From contig NZ_JAGHRB010000009.1 of assembly GCF_017743995.1 (NCBI RefSeq), forward strand, positions 124,001 through 188,000: 64,000 bases of DNA. Reading direction: 5' to 3'. Shown one piece after another: positions 7,023 through 15,337 of the stretch (positions are counted from its first letter, which is position 1; every line of letters begins with the position of its first letter). The position numbers were made by a program, and so were the translations under genes. This stretch comes from Ruegeria sp. R13_0. Lineage in GTDB: Bacteria; Pseudomonadota; Alphaproteobacteria; Rhodobacterales; Rhodobacteraceae. The notes beneath the pieces are model-generated. The model did no database searches. It was not told the origin of the DNA and worked only from the letters and a program-made list of their open reading frames with translations.

Positions 7023-8818
7023 ACCCGCTTCGTGGTTTGGCAGCGGGAATCGCCCTGCTTTTTGCGTCCTCTTTGGCACAAGCAGAATCGACTCATGGCA
7101 TAGCTATGTACGGCGACCCGGCCTTACCACCGGATTTTGTGTCTCTACCCTATGCGAACCCAGAGGCGCCCAAAGGCGGCAAAGTCGTTTTCGGAAATAC
7201 CGGCGGCTTTAACAGTTTGAACCCGTTTGTGCAAAAAGGCACCCCTCCGTGGCAGTTAAGATTTTGGACCCACGAGAGCTTGATGGGCCGCTCCTGGGAC
7301 GAACCTTTCACTCTTTACGGGCTGTTAGCCGAATCGGTTGAGACTGCGCCAGACCGCTCTTGGGTGGAATTTGCCCTCCGGGACGAGGCTCGATTCTCCG
7401 ATGGCACTCCGGTCACAGTTGACGATGTGATCTGGTCTTTCCAGACCCTCGGGACCGAAGGGCATCTGCGCTATCGCGGGTTGTGGTCCAAGATCGACAG
7501 TATCGAACAGACCGGCCCGCGTTCGGTCCGGATCAGCTTTAAAGAGGCTGACCGCGAACTTGCATTGATCGTGGGGCTACGTCCTATCCTTCAGAAAGCC
7601 CAATGGGAGGGGAAGAATTTTGCCGACGCGCAGCTGCACGACGTTCCAGTTGGCAGCGGACCCTATGTGGTCAAAGATTACGAGGCCGGTCGCTACGTGA
7701 ACCTGCGTCGCAATCCGGATTATTGGGGCGCTGATGTTCCGTTTCGCCGTGGCACGATGAATTTCGATGACATCCGGATCGAATTCTACGGCGATGCCAC
7801 CGTTCTGTTCGAAGCCTTCAAAGCCGGAGAGCTTTCGGCCGTGCGTGAGTTCAACGCCGACAAATGGGACACGCAGTACAGCTTCCCCGCCGTTCAACGT
7901 GGCGATGTGATCAAGACCGAGATCCCGCATGGCAAGCCTTCGGGTATGACCGGGCTGGTGATGAACACCCGCAAAGCCCCGTTCGACGACTGGCGCGTGC
8001 GGGAAGCCCTGATGCTAGCCTTCAACTTCGAATTCATCAACGACACAATCACCGGCGGTGCGCAGTCGCGGATCTCATCCTATTTCTCAGGCTCGGATCT
8101 GGCGATGCAACCGGGACCGGCGACTGGTCGCGTTGCGGAACTGCTGGCGCCCTATAGCGCAGACCTGATCCCTGGAACGCTTGAAGGCTACGCCCCACCA
8201 GAGGGCGACGGCTCGGCCCGCAATCGCGCGAACCTGCGGCAAGCGGCAAAACTGCTGGCCGAGGCTGGCTGGACCATACAGGACGGCGTACTGCGCAATG
8301 CAGCGGGTGAGTCGTTCCAGATCACCGTTCTGCTGCAACAGGGCGATGGTGAGATGCAGACAGCGATCGAGATCTACACCCGTGCGTTGGAACGTCTGGG
8401 CATTAAGGTCACGACCGAACGTGTCGACAATGCCCAATATACCGGACGTGTGTCTGAGCTGGATTTCGATATGACCCCGTTCCGCCGCGCCCTGTCCCTG
8501 TCTCCGGGCAATGAACAGCGCCTCTATTGGGGCAGCGAGGCCGCCGATGCGCCAGGCACGCGCAACCTGATGGGCGTCGCGTCACCGGCTGTGGACGGGA
8601 TGATCGACGCCATGCTGGCTTCGGAAAGTCGCGAGGATTTCGTGGCCGCCACCCGCGCCCTCGACCGCGTTCTGACGGCGGGCCGATACGTGATCCCGAT
8701 CTGGAGCTTCGATGTCGGCCGCATCGCCCATGTCAGTGCGCTGAAATACCCGGAAACCCTACCGATCTATGGCGATGGCCCGCAATACATGCCCGAAGTC
8801 TGGTGGTACGCAGACTAG
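7004..8818 (+). CDS. Periplasmic oligopeptide-binding protein (SBP family 5, YejA-like)
   Basis: A 604-residue extracellular solute-binding protein with a signal peptide (residues 1-27, hydrophobic GIALLFASS then LAQA). Its N-terminus HGIAMYGDPALPPDF and PEAPKGGKVVFGNTGGFNSLNPF is characteristic of the YejA/microcin C-type peptide binders. Later features are RFSDGTPVTVDDVIWSF and GSGPYVVKDYEAGRYV. These proteins deliver peptides to ABC permeases in the inner membrane, but no permease or ATPase gene is next to it, so it is an orphan here. Start ATG 7004 has AGGA about 11 bases upstream. Confidence 0.9.
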   Translation: MSPYFSHPLRGLAAGIALLFASSLAQAESTHGIAMYGDPALPPDFVSLPYANPEAPKGGKVVFGNTGGFNSLNPFVQKGTPPWQLRFWTHESLMGRSWDEPFTLYGLLAESVETAPDRSWVEFALRDEARFSDGTPVTVDDVIWSFQTLGTEGHLRYRGLWSKIDSIEQTGPRSVRISFKEADRELALIVGLRPILQKAQWEGKNFADAQLHDVPVGSGPYVVKDYEAGRYVNLRRNPDYWGADVPFRRGTMNFDDIRIEFYGDATVLFEAFKAGELSAVREFNADKWDTQYSFPAVQRGDVIKTEIPHGKPSGMTGLVMNTRKAPFDDWRVREALMLAFNFEFINDTITGGAQSRISSYFSGSDLAMQPGPATGRVAELLAPYSADLIPGTLEGYAPPEGDGSARNRANLRQAAKLLAEAGWTIQDGVLRNAAGESFQITVLLQQGDGEMQTAIEIYTRALERLGIKVTTERVDNAQYTGRVSELDFDMTPFRRALSLSPGNEQRLYWGSEAADAPGTRNLMGVASPAVDGMIDAMLASESREDFVAATRALDRVLTAGRYVIPIWSFDVGRIAHVSALKYPETLPIYGDGPQYMPEVWWYAD

Positions 8819-9114
8819 AACGGTGCGCTTAGGGTGTGATGCACCGGAACTGACACCTTATGCACGTGGTGATCGGCAAAAACTGGCACATTCCGCGGCA
8901 CGCAAAATAATGCGCTCATATCACAAAGCGTCCCTATATATGGACGCTCGACCGCATTTTGCACCAAACCCACCGCGCAAACCTGACTCTGATCGGCATA
9001 ATTTTGATCCGGCCTGGGGTGCGACATCTTGTCATGTCTTCCGCTGCGTCAACTCGTCCGTACGCTGTTCACAGGGGAGAGCCGTCCTGAAACCCGAAGA
9101 AGGAAAGCTCGCAG
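8819..9114. other. Intergenic region without a recognised gene
   Basis: This 296-base gap separates the peptide-binding protein and the small CsbD-like gene. It contains a short perfect inverted repeat, GCGTCC and GGACGC around CTATATAT (8928-8947), without a U-run. Short frames on both strands lack credible start sites. Nothing else could be supported. Confidence 0.4.
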
Positions 9115-9336
9115 ATGCTGAACTGGACCGATCTGACACAAGACTGGAACGCGTGCTACGCCCGCGCGAAACGCCGTTTTCCCAACCTGAGGGACCAGGA
9201 TATGCCGCGCGTCGGCAAGGATCGCAAACAGTTCGAAGCCTATCTGGCCGAACGCCACCACCTGACCGTCAATGAAGCCCACGAAGAGGTCGAGGATTTT
9301 TTGTTCACGGAATCGCTGAACCGCGAATTGAACTGA
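9115..9336 (+). CDS. Small CsbD-like protein
   Basis: A 73-residue soluble protein preceded by GAAGGAAAG at good spacing. The pattern of a Trp-containing N-terminal helix (LTQDWNACYARAKRRF), LRDQD, and a second helix LAERHHLTVNEAHEEVEDFL resembles the CsbD family of small stress proteins, where W..L.dDD and Q..yg.s..eA..ev occur at the same spacing. The match is partial and made by eye. The function of CsbD proteins is unknown; they are commonly stress-induced. It is convergent with the regulator gene, with only 2 bases between them. Confidence 0.55.
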   Translation: MLNWTDLTQDWNACYARAKRRFPNLRDQDMPRVGKDRKQFEAYLAERHHLTVNEAHEEVEDFLFTESLNRELN

Positions 9337-9338
9337 CC

Positions 9339-9962
9339 CTAGGCGAGTGATGTCACCCAGAGGATGGTCGCATCCTCATCGCTAACCGAAATCACATTAT
9401 GCCCCATGCTCCCGTCGTAGTAGGCGCTGTCGCCCCGGCGCATCTCAACAGGTTCGTAGAATTCGGTGTACAACCGCACGACGCCGGTCAGCACGTACAT
9501 GAACTCCTCCCCGTCATGACGCACCCAACCTTCAAACTCATCCATCGAACGGGCGCGGACGCGAGCGCGATAGGGCAGCATCTGCTTTTTGGTCAGGGTT
9601 TCGGCCAGCAGCTCATGCTCATAGGTGGCAGTGGCGTGTGCAGCGCCCTCGCCTGACCGTGTCACGGCCATACGGCCAATCACCTGTTCGCGCTGCGGCG
9701 GGGTGAAGAGTTGAGGCACCGAGATCTCCAACCCGATGGCCAGCTTCTTCAGCGCGTCATAAGTGGGCGACATCTGACCGTTTTCGATTTTGCTCAGCGT
9801 CGAACGCGCCAGCCCGGCCTGCGAGGCCGCCTGCTCCAGCGTCCAGTTGCGCGCCTTGCGCAATTCACGCACGCGGGCGCCCAGGTCCAAAGGCTCGGGT
9901 TCCGTGTGTTCGCCTGCGTCGCGGGCAATGCGGATCAGGGATTTGGGATCTTGGGTACTCAT
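9339..9962 (-). CDS. XRE-type regulator with C-terminal cupin domain
   Basis: A 207-residue transcription factor. Residues about 28-82 form a Cro/C1 helix-turn-helix (RVRELRKARNWTLEQAASQAGLARSTLSKIENGQMSP). Residues about 125-205 form a cupin_2 sensor barrel (WVRHDGEEFMYVLTG, RRGDSAYYDGSMGHNVI). Members of this class often control a neighbouring transport or catabolic operon in response to a small ligand. It is divergent from the acyl-CoA ligase at 10028, with 65 bases between the starts, so that operon is a natural target (inference). Start 9962 gives the normal family N-terminus. Confidence 0.85.
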   Translation of the reverse strand: MSTQDPKSLIRIARDAGEHTEPEPLDLGARVRELRKARNWTLEQAASQAGLARSTLSKIENGQMSPTYDALKKLAIGLEISVPQLFTPPQREQVIGRMAVTRSGEGAAHATATYEHELLAETLTKKQMLPYRARVRARSMDEFEGWVRHDGEEFMYVLTGVVRLYTEFYEPVEMRRGDSAYYDGSMGHNVISVSDEDATILWVTSLA

Positions 9963-10027
9963 GACTTCGTCTATAGGGCGCACAAGCCGCGCTTGCAACG
10001 CGCCATGGGCCGGGTTAGCCAGTTGCC

Positions 10028-11542
10028 ATGCTTTCAATCTTCGATCAGGGGCCACCGACGCCCTGCCCGACCCCGTTTAATCTGGCCGCTCATGTGCTGG
10101 GTAAGGCGGATGAGTTGGCTGATAAAACGGCCCTGTCCGTGTTGCGCCGAAACGGGTCCGAAGACTGGAGCTATCGCGCATTGAAAGCCGCCGTTCTGGG
10201 AACGGGTCAGGGCCTTTTGCAGGCCGGACTGCACCCCGGGGACATCGTGCTGATGCGTCTTGGAAACACCGTCGAATTTCCCATCGCCTATCTTGGGGCT
10301 ATCGCCGTCGGCATCGTGCCCGTTCCGACCTCATCGCAACTGACCGAACCGGAAACCGCACGGATCATTGCGGAGCTTTCGCCCGCCGCCATCTTGCGCG
10401 ACCCCTCTGTGGCTTGTGCCGAGCACCCCAATCAGATCCATCTGGATGACCTGATCGCCATGCATGACCTAACGCCCGCATCGTTCGAAATGGGCGACCC
10501 CGAGCGTCTGGCCTATGTGGTCTATACCTCGGGCACCTCGGGCAAGCCCCGCGCGGTCGCCCATGCTCACCGTGCGATCTGGGCGCGTCAGATGATGGTC
10601 GATGGCTGGTACGGTCTGACTGAGAAGGACCGCCTGTGCCACGCGGGTGCGTTCAACTGGACCTATACGCTGGGCACCGGGCTTATGGATCCCTGGACGA
10701 TCGGAGCCTCGGCCCTGATCCCTGAACCCGGCACCGATATGTCTCAATTACCGCAAATGCTGCGCCAGAACCGCGCGACGATCTTTGCCGCGGCGCCCGG
10801 CGTTTTTCGCAAGATGCTGTCCGGTACGGATCGGATCGAGCTGCCCGATCTGCGCCACGGTCTGTGCGCCGGGGAAAAGCTGTCTCGGTCCCTGTATACC
10901 CAGTGGGAAACGGCCACTGGCACGGAGCTTTACGAAGCGTTTGGCATGTCCGAATGTTCGACCTTCATCTCGTCCAGCCCGACCCATCCTGCGCGTGGAG
11001 ATTCCCTCGGACAGCCGCAACCGGGCCGCCGCGTCGCGATCCTTGGGCCGCAGGGACCCGTGCCGCAAGGGAGCGAAGGGACCATCGCCATTCACCGCTC
11101 TGACCCCGGCCTGATGCTGACCTACCTGAACGCCCCCGAAGAGGCCGCCTCTCGACTGCAAGGCGACTGGTTCCTGACCGGCGATCAGGGCGCCATGGCC
11201 GTCGATGGGCAGATCACCTATCTGGGGCGCGACGATGACATGATGAACGCGGGCGGCTACCGCGTCTCGCCGGTTGAGGTCGAATCCGTCCTGTCCCGCT
11301 ATCCCGGCATTACTCAGGTCGGGGCCGCAGCCGTCGAGGTTAAACAGGACACATTTGTGATAGCGGCCTTCTACTCCGGCCCAGATAGACTGGACGAAGA
11401 CGCTCTGCACGCCTATGTCCAAGCCAATCTGGCGCGCTACAAACAGCCGCGCGCCTTCGTTCACCTTCCCGAGTTGCCAACCGGCGGCAACGGCAAACTC
11501 CTGCGCCGCGCGTTGCCGGCCTATTTCAAGGCGTCCAACTGA
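10028..11542 (+). CDS. AMP-forming acyl-CoA ligase / acid-CoA synthetase
   Basis: A 504-residue ANL-superfamily adenylating enzyme that activates a carboxylic acid to its CoA thioester using ATP. Landmarks are the P-loop-like YVVYTSGTSGKPRAV, the A5 motif YEAFGMSECS, the A7 motif WFLTGDQGAM, the hinge YLGRDDDMMNAGGYRVSP, and the A10 lysine motif PTGGNGKLLRR. The compact N-terminus and GDIVLMRLGN, VGIVPVPTSSQ resemble benzoate- or acyl-CoA ligases; the substrate cannot be read from the sequence. The stop overlaps the start of the FrnE-like gene by one base, so the two are co-translated. Confidence 0.88.
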   Translation: MLSIFDQGPPTPCPTPFNLAAHVLGKADELADKTALSVLRRNGSEDWSYRALKAAVLGTGQGLLQAGLHPGDIVLMRLGNTVEFPIAYLGAIAVGIVPVPTSSQLTEPETARIIAELSPAAILRDPSVACAEHPNQIHLDDLIAMHDLTPASFEMGDPERLAYVVYTSGTSGKPRAVAHAHRAIWARQMMVDGWYGLTEKDRLCHAGAFNWTYTLGTGLMDPWTIGASALIPEPGTDMSQLPQMLRQNRATIFAAAPGVFRKMLSGTDRIELPDLRHGLCAGEKLSRSLYTQWETATGTELYEAFGMSECSTFISSSPTHPARGDSLGQPQPGRRVAILGPQGPVPQGSEGTIAIHRSDPGLMLTYLNAPEEAASRLQGDWFLTGDQGAMAVDGQITYLGRDDDMMNAGGYRVSPVEVESVLSRYPGITQVGAAAVEVKQDTFVIAAFYSGPDRLDEDALHAYVQANLARYKQPRAFVHLPELPTGGNGKLLRRALPAYFKASN

Positions 11543-12198
11543 TGACCCAGACCGTCAAGCTTGATATCCTGTCCGATCCGATCTGCCCGTGGTGCTACAT
11601 CGGCAAAACCCATCTGGACAAAGCCTTGGCAACGGTGCCGGACCACCCGTTTGTGATCGAGTGGCACCCATTCCAGTTGAACCCCGATATGCCAGACGCG
11701 GGCATGGATCGGCGCGAATATCTGGAGCGGAAATTCGGCGGCAAGGACGGTGCGGTGCGCGCCTATGCGCCCGTGGTCGAACATGCCGAGAATGCAGGCC
11801 TCAAGATCGACTTCGAGGGGATGAAGCGCACGCCGAACACGCTGGACGCACATCGCCTGATCCACTGGGCCGGGATCGAGGGCAAGCAGAACGCCGTTGT
11901 CGATGCTCTGTTCGACGCTTACTTCGTTCAAGCGCGCGATATCGGCGACCCGGAGGTCCTCTCCGACATCGCTGATAGCGCTGGTATGGACGCAGCGGTG
12001 GTAATGAAATTGCTGAAATCTGACGCCGACCGCGAGGATATCCGCAACCGTGACACCCACTCACGCGAGATGGGCGTCAGCTCGGTCCCTACCTTCATTG
12101 TTGCCAACCAACATGCCGTTCCGGGCGCGCAACCTCCTGAAATGTGGGAGAAAGTGATCGGAGAAATAATGTCTCAACTTGAGGCCTCCTCTGCATAG
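11542..12198 (+). CDS. DsbA-family oxidoreductase (FrnE-like)
   Basis: A 218-residue cytosolic thioredoxin-fold protein of the DsbA/FrnE group. It has CPWC (residues 15-18) after ILSDPI, a helical insert, PNTLDAHRLIHWA, and the cis-proline signature GVSSVPTFIVANQHAVPGAQ near the C-terminus. There is no signal peptide. Relatives are described as polyketide-associated thiol oxidoreductases or as 2-hydroxychromene-2-carboxylate isomerase-like proteins. It is coupled to the acyl-CoA ligase upstream, which hints at a shared aromatic or acyl substrate, but this is inference. Confidence 0.88.
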   Translation: MTQTVKLDILSDPICPWCYIGKTHLDKALATVPDHPFVIEWHPFQLNPDMPDAGMDRREYLERKFGGKDGAVRAYAPVVEHAENAGLKIDFEGMKRTPNTLDAHRLIHWAGIEGKQNAVVDALFDAYFVQARDIGDPEVLSDIADSAGMDAAVVMKLLKSDADREDIRNRDTHSREMGVSSVPTFIVANQHAVPGAQPPEMWEKVIGEIMSQLEASSA

Positions 12199-12276
12199 AA
12201 GCACAGAGGTCTGTGCGAAATTCCGGTCTGGCGCAACCTGATCTGCCGTGATAGCGCAATCAGGTAAGGAGTCCCC

Positions 12277-13485
12277 ATGACCAACCGCATGTCTCGTGGA
12301 GAGTTCATTGCGCTGATCGCAATGATGTTCTCGACCATCGCTTTTTCGATCGACTCGATGCTGCCCGCCCTGCCCGAGATCGGCGCGCAGCTCAGCCCGG
12401 ATGACGTCAATCGCGCACAGCTGATCCTGACGTCTTTCGTGCTTGGGATGGGGATTGGGACGTTCTTTACTGGCCCTTTGTCGGATGCGTTTGGCCGCAA
12501 ACCGGTCATCTATTGTGGTGTCGCGCTTTATATTGCTGCCTCGGCCGTGGCCTGGGCCAGTTCCTCGCTCGAGCTGGTTTTGGCCGCCCGTGTGGCGCAG
12601 GGGCTGGGCGCTGCGGGTCCTCGCGTTGTGGCCATGGCGGTCATCCGCGATTTGTACTCGGGCCGGATCATGGCGCGTATCGTCTCAATCGCCATGCTGC
12701 TGTTCACCCTCGTGCCTGCCGTGGCGCCATTATTGGGGGCCGGAGTAATCGCCCTGTTCGGCTGGCGCGGTATCTTTGTGTCTTTCATTCTGTTCGCGCT
12801 GATTGTTTGCGTCTGGATGGGAACCCGCCTGCCCGAGTCGCTGGCTGTCGAGAACCGTCGCCCCTTCCGTCTGCCGCTAATGGTCGCCGCAACGAAAGAG
12901 ATGTTCGCCCATCCAACCGTGCGTCTGTCGATCATGGTACAAACCCTGTGCATGGGGATTTTGTTCACCATGCTGACCATGGTTCAGCCCGTCTATGACG
13001 TAATCCACGACCGGGCGGAGAGCTTTCCGTTCTGGTTCGGGTTCGTCGCTCTGATGTCCGGTTCAGCCAGCGTATTGAATGCGGCGCTCGTCGTACGCGT
13101 CGGCATGCGCCGCATGGTAACATGGGCGCTGGGGGCGCAGATTGGCATCACGGCGTTGGTCATCGTGACCAATTCCTTCCCGCTGTCGCCCGACGCCTCA
13201 TTTGGCCTGTTTGTTGCCTGGCAAACCACCGTATTCTTTATGGCCGGTGTGACCATGGGCAACCTGAACGCCATCGCGATGGAGCCGATGGGGCATATCG
13301 CCGGAATGGCGGCCTCTGTCATCGGATCGGTCTCGACTGTGCTCGCCGCGGCCATTGCCGCCCCGGTCGGTCTGCTGTTCGACGGGTCAATCGTGCCTTT
13401 GACCACCGGCATTCTGACCATGTGTATCCTGGCCTTCGGCCTGATGATCCACATGGGGCGCATCGAAAACAGACTGCTCGCCTGA
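12277..13485 (+). CDS. Bcr/CflA-type multidrug efflux MFS transporter
   Basis: A 402-residue major facilitator protein with about 12 membrane helices. The N-terminal MFS signature is present (GIGTFFTGPLSDAFGRKPVIY between helices 2 and 3), as is the antiporter motif C-like region VVAMAVIRDLYSGRIMARIVS. DMLP-like residues (SIDSMLPALPEIG) in helix 1 are typical of the Bcr/CflA drug-proton antiporters. Substrates are unknown. ATG 12277 has TAAGGAG at ideal distance. It lies 78 bases after the FrnE-like gene and may be transcribed alone. Confidence 0.88.
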   Translation: MTNRMSRGEFIALIAMMFSTIAFSIDSMLPALPEIGAQLSPDDVNRAQLILTSFVLGMGIGTFFTGPLSDAFGRKPVIYCGVALYIAASAVAWASSSLELVLAARVAQGLGAAGPRVVAMAVIRDLYSGRIMARIVSIAMLLFTLVPAVAPLLGAGVIALFGWRGIFVSFILFALIVCVWMGTRLPESLAVENRRPFRLPLMVAATKEMFAHPTVRLSIMVQTLCMGILFTMLTMVQPVYDVIHDRAESFPFWFGFVALMSGSASVLNAALVVRVGMRRMVTWALGAQIGITALVIVTNSFPLSPDASFGLFVAWQTTVFFMAGVTMGNLNAIAMEPMGHIAGMAASVIGSVSTVLAAAIAAPVGLLFDGSIVPLTTGILTMCILAFGLMIHMGRIENRLLA

Positions 13486-13546
13486 GGATTTTCAGCCCGG
13501 ATCAAACGCGCTACGCTGTACCGACCAACATGGCGGAGGGTCAGTT

Positions 13547-15205
13547 ATGAGTGAGTACTACGATCTGGGCACCTATTCCTGCCCTGTTTCGACAGCATCC
13601 GCTGAAGCCCAACTCTGGTTTGACCGAGGGCTGGTCTGGACCTATGGCTACAACCATGACGAGGCCGTCGCCTGCTTTGAGAAAGCAGCCGAACATGACC
13701 CAACCTGCGCCATGGCGCATTGGGGCGTCGCCTACGCAGCCGGCCCGAACTACAACCTGCCCTGGGATCTGCAAGACGACCGGGGACGGCAAAAAGCACT
13801 GACAAAGGCCTTTGACGCCACGCAAAAGGCGCTGAGCCTAACCGATGGCTGTACCGAGGTTGAAAAGGCTCTGATCCACGCCCTGCCGTCCCGCTATCCG
13901 CAGCGCGACACAACCGAGGGCATGCATGATTGGGACTATGATTTTGCCGACGCAATGCGCGCGGCCTTCCAGGCTCAGCCCGACCATCTGGACCTGCGCA
14001 CAATCTATGTCGAAGCGCTGCTTAACCTGACGCCGTGGCAAATGTGGGACCTGTCAACAGGTCAACCCGCCGACGGGGCCGCCACGCTTGAGGCGCAAGA
14101 GGCGCTGGAGTGGGCCATGCAGAACGACCCCGACGCTATGTCTCATCCCGGCCTTCTGCACCTTTATGTCCACCTGATGGAGATGTCACCAACACCCGAA
14201 AAGGCCCTCAAAGCGGGCGATATCCTACGCACTCTGGTCCCCGATGCAGGCCACCTTGTGCATATGCCAACGCATATAGATATCCTCTGCGGCCACTATC
14301 AGAACGTGGTGCATTGGAACCAGAAAGCCTCGGAAGCGGACCTGAAGTATTATGAGCGTGAAGGGGCGTTCAACATCTACACCGGCTACCGCCAGCACGA
14401 CTATCATTTCACTATCTACGGCGCGATGTTTCTGGGTCAGATCGAACCGACCCTGCGGGCCAATCAAGGTATCTGGGACACGACACCCGAAGAGATGTTG
14501 CGCATCGAGAGCCCACCCATGGCGGATTTCTTTGAAAGCTACATGTCCATGGGGCCCCACATCCTGATCCGCTTTGGCCGATGGGAAGAGGCAAAAGCGC
14601 TGGTGCTGCCCGAAGACCCCGACCTGTACCGCACGCTGACGGCAACCACCCACTACGCCCGCGCGCTTGCTTTCGCCGCGACCGGCGATGTGCCCAACGC
14701 CGAAGCCGAGGAGCAACTGTTCCACAAAGCCAAGGCCCGAGTGCCCGAGGCTCGACGATTGCACAACAACCGCGTCATCGACCTGCTGGAGATCGCGACC
14801 GAAATGCTGCGCGGTGAGATCGAATACCGAAAGGAAAACTTCGATCTCGCCTTCGCCCACCTGCGCCGATCTGTCGAATTGGACGACACCTTGCCCTACG
14901 ACGAGCCTTGGGGATGGATGCAACCCACCCGCCACGCGTTGGGCGCGCTGCTGTTCGAACAGGGCCATTTGACCGAGGCGGAAGCCGTCTACCGAGAAGA
15001 TCTGGGCCTTGACGGAACCCTCAGCCGCGCCTCGATACATCCGGACAATATCTGGAGTCTGAAGGGCCTGCACGATTGCCTGAAAGCACGCGACGATACG
15101 ATTGAGCTACCTCAGATCAAACAGAGGCTGGATTTGGCCCTGGCAAGGGCCGACCGCGCAGTCGCTGCATCCTGTTTCTGCGCCCAGTCTGCCATGCAGA
15201 GCTGA
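13547..15205 (+). CDS. Tetratricopeptide repeat protein
   Basis: A 552-residue soluble protein. TPR-like helix pairs are visible near residues 22-55 (FDRGLVWTYGYNHDEAVACFEKAAEHDPTCAMAHWGVAY) and again near 415-480 (IEYRKENFDLAFAHLRRSVELDD, RHALGALLFEQGHLTEAEAVYREDLGL). A conserved central segment contains HLYVHLMEMSP, HLVHMPTHIDILCGHY and GYRQHDYHF, rich in His and Tyr, which looks more like an enzyme-type core than a plain scaffold. There is no signal peptide. The start has GGAGGGTCA upstream. The function is unknown; partners are not evident from the neighbours. Confidence 0.8.
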   Translation: MSEYYDLGTYSCPVSTASAEAQLWFDRGLVWTYGYNHDEAVACFEKAAEHDPTCAMAHWGVAYAAGPNYNLPWDLQDDRGRQKALTKAFDATQKALSLTDGCTEVEKALIHALPSRYPQRDTTEGMHDWDYDFADAMRAAFQAQPDHLDLRTIYVEALLNLTPWQMWDLSTGQPADGAATLEAQEALEWAMQNDPDAMSHPGLLHLYVHLMEMSPTPEKALKAGDILRTLVPDAGHLVHMPTHIDILCGHYQNVVHWNQKASEADLKYYEREGAFNIYTGYRQHDYHFTIYGAMFLGQIEPTLRANQGIWDTTPEEMLRIESPPMADFFESYMSMGPHILIRFGRWEEAKALVLPEDPDLYRTLTATTHYARALAFAATGDVPNAEAEEQLFHKAKARVPEARRLHNNRVIDLLEIATEMLRGEIEYRKENFDLAFAHLRRSVELDDTLPYDEPWGWMQPTRHALGALLFEQGHLTEAEAVYREDLGLDGTLSRASIHPDNIWSLKGLHDCLKARDDTIELPQIKQRLDLALARADRAVAASCFCAQSAMQS

Positions 15206-15220
15206 ATCGCGCTGCGCGCG

Positions 15221-15330
15221 ATGCCTCCGGCGGAGGTATTTTTAGCCAGATGAAGTCCGGATCCCATGCTTCATCTGGCTATAAATATCCCGGGGGAGTC
15301 GCGGCTTGCCGCGGCGGGGGCAGCGCCCCC
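15221..15330. terminator. Back-to-back pair of the dispersed terminator-like repeat
   Basis: Between the convergent TPR gene and mfd lie two copies in opposite orientation. The plus copy (15221-15255) has CCTCCGGCGGAGG, then TATTTTT, then AGCCAGATGAAG. The minus copy (15269-15299) has the same tail and a related stem. The tails form a perfect 12-bp inverted repeat (15244-15255 with 15269-15280). Two more hairpins serve the mfd side: CGCGGC/GCCGCG (15300-15313) and GGGGGC/GCCCCC (15316-15330). Together they look like a bidirectional terminator. Confidence 0.7.
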
Positions 15331-15337
15331 TTCCCCG

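Noticed and set aside
8928-8947. GCGTCC/GGACGC hairpin as a terminator
   Set aside because: The stem is short and has no U-run; it may be chance.
8769-9275. Plus frame of 168 codons over the gap before the CsbD-like gene
   Set aside because: It starts inside the peptide-binding protein gene in another frame, has low coding character and overlaps the better-supported CsbD-like gene.
14225-15073. Minus frame of 282 codons inside the TPR gene
   Set aside because: The plus strand carries clear TPR helices and a good ribosome binding site, so the antisense frame is a shadow.
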